Positions 12,772 to 13,041 of a DNA stretch of 13,041 nt are shown piece by piece. The stretch comes from Ilumatobacteraceae bacterium (GTDB lineage Bacteria > Actinomycetota > Acidimicrobiia > Acidimicrobiales > Ilumatobacteraceae). A program made the translations under genes and the position numbers. Below the pieces are notes generated by a model. That model did not search any database. It saw nothing but the letters and a program-made list of their open reading frames with translations, and was not told the origin of the DNA. The stretch is taken from contig JAENVT010000361.1 in the NCBI GenBank assembly GCA_016650435.1, positions 1 through 13,041 of the forward strand, written 5' to 3'. The stretch's first letter is position 1. Every line of letters begins with the position of its first letter.

Positions 12772-13041
12772 GTGCCGCGTTTCTTCTCCAAGCGATCCCG
12801 CCGTTCCGGCTTCGGTGGCTGGGTGGCAGTGGCGGCAATCGTCGCGCTCGGCGCGGCATGTCTTGCCGGGTCGCCGCTCTACCTGTCTTCGGTCGGGTCG
12901 GCTGCCGTACAGAACGAACTCCGTCACACATGTCTCGCCGACGTCGGCCTTGTGGTCCCCATGGGTGGGGCTCAGCCGGACTCGATCGCCCGGCTCGAAA
13001 AGATGGTCGAGCCGATTTCGGCGCATACGCAGCCCAGCGTC
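12772..13041 (+). CDS. N-terminal part of a membrane protein, probably FtsX-type ABC permease (3' truncated)
   Basis: An open frame of 90 codons from GTG at 12772 runs to the window edge without a stop. A basic cytoplasmic N-terminus (MPRFFSKRSRRSGFGGW) is followed by one hydrophobic helix at about 18-36 and then SPLYLSSVGSAAVQNELRH. An extracytoplasmic region follows. A basic start, one helix and a SPLYLSS-VGSAA-like segment leading into a large outside domain are what I associate with actinobacterial FtsX-like ABC transporter permeases. Only the first helix is present, so this is a guess. It follows pyrophosphatase by 12 bases and may be cotranscribed. No ribosome site is seen. Confidence 0.6.
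   Translation, partial: MPRFFSKRSRRSGFGGWVAVAAIVALGAACLAGSPLYLSSVGSAAVQNELRHTCLADVGLVVPMGGAQPDSIARLEKMVEPISAHTQPSV

Noticed and set aside
1..13041. A mobile island, prophage or defence system within the window.
   Set aside because: Base composition and codon use look uniform, gene order is housekeeping-like, and no integrase, transposase, toxin-antitoxin, nuclease or phage gene was found.

Overview
The window is chromosomal DNA from a high-GC Gram-positive-type bacterium. The likely source is the Actinomycetota, quite possibly an Acidimicrobiia (Ilumatobacter-like) lineage. This placement is an inference. It rests on high third-position GC, frequent GTG and TTG starts, few Shine-Dalgarno sequences, a DUF3040 membrane protein beside dinB, an MtrA/MtrB/LpqB-like signalling cluster, and a phosphofructokinase of the actinobacterial GGGDCPG type. 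No 16S or other phylogenetic marker is present to prove it. I see no tRNA, rRNA, CRISPR array, insertion sequence, phage gene or integrase. Genes are packed closely and no gap exceeds about 90 bases.

Layout. (1) Bases 1-162 hold the end of a plus-strand gene that enters from the left. (2) Bases 210-3219 are a minus-strand run, in transcription order: polyprenol-phosphate mannosyltransferase, NUDIX hydrolase, DNA polymerase IV and a DUF3040 membrane protein. A 15-bp tandem repeat carrying a 13-codon mini-ORF lies just before the NUDIX gene. (3) Divergently from it, bases 3262-7155 are a compact plus-strand operon: small two-helix membrane protein, inositol-monophosphatase-family phosphatase, MtrA-like response regulator, MtrB-like sensor kinase and a GerMN lipoprotein that looks like an LpqB without its beta-propeller. 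(4) 6-phosphofructokinase (minus, 7173-8207) converges on that operon. It diverges from a small basic-tailed membrane protein (8254-8601), which is followed by glycerol kinase and a secreted SGNH hydrolase (8616-10924). (5) An AlaC-like aminotransferase (minus, 10982-12187) diverges from a family I inorganic pyrophosphatase (12250-12759). The first 90 codons of a membrane protein, probably an FtsX-type ABC permease, run off the right edge.

How the genes fit together. The mtrA-mtrB-lpqB-like trio should form one envelope-sensing two-component module, with the lipoprotein as an accessory to the kinase. Polyprenol-phosphate mannose synthase and the inositol phosphatase both suit supply of mannosylated or inositol envelope lipids. 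Phosphofructokinase, glycerol kinase, the alanine-type aminotransferase and pyrophosphatase are central-metabolism genes. The SGNH hydrolase overlaps the glycerol kinase gene by 4 bases, so the two are translationally coupled.

Two expression habits recur. Adjacent genes often overlap as NTGA (ATGA, GTGA or TTGA). Several first genes have a TANNNT -10 box 6-8 bases before the start codon and no ribosome site, which is the geometry of leaderless mRNAs. I found no clearly new biological system. The best leads are the minimal LpqB-like lipoprotein, the mini-ORF repeat before the NUDIX gene, the Asn/Lys active-site combination in phosphofructokinase, and the glycerol kinase-SGNH pair.
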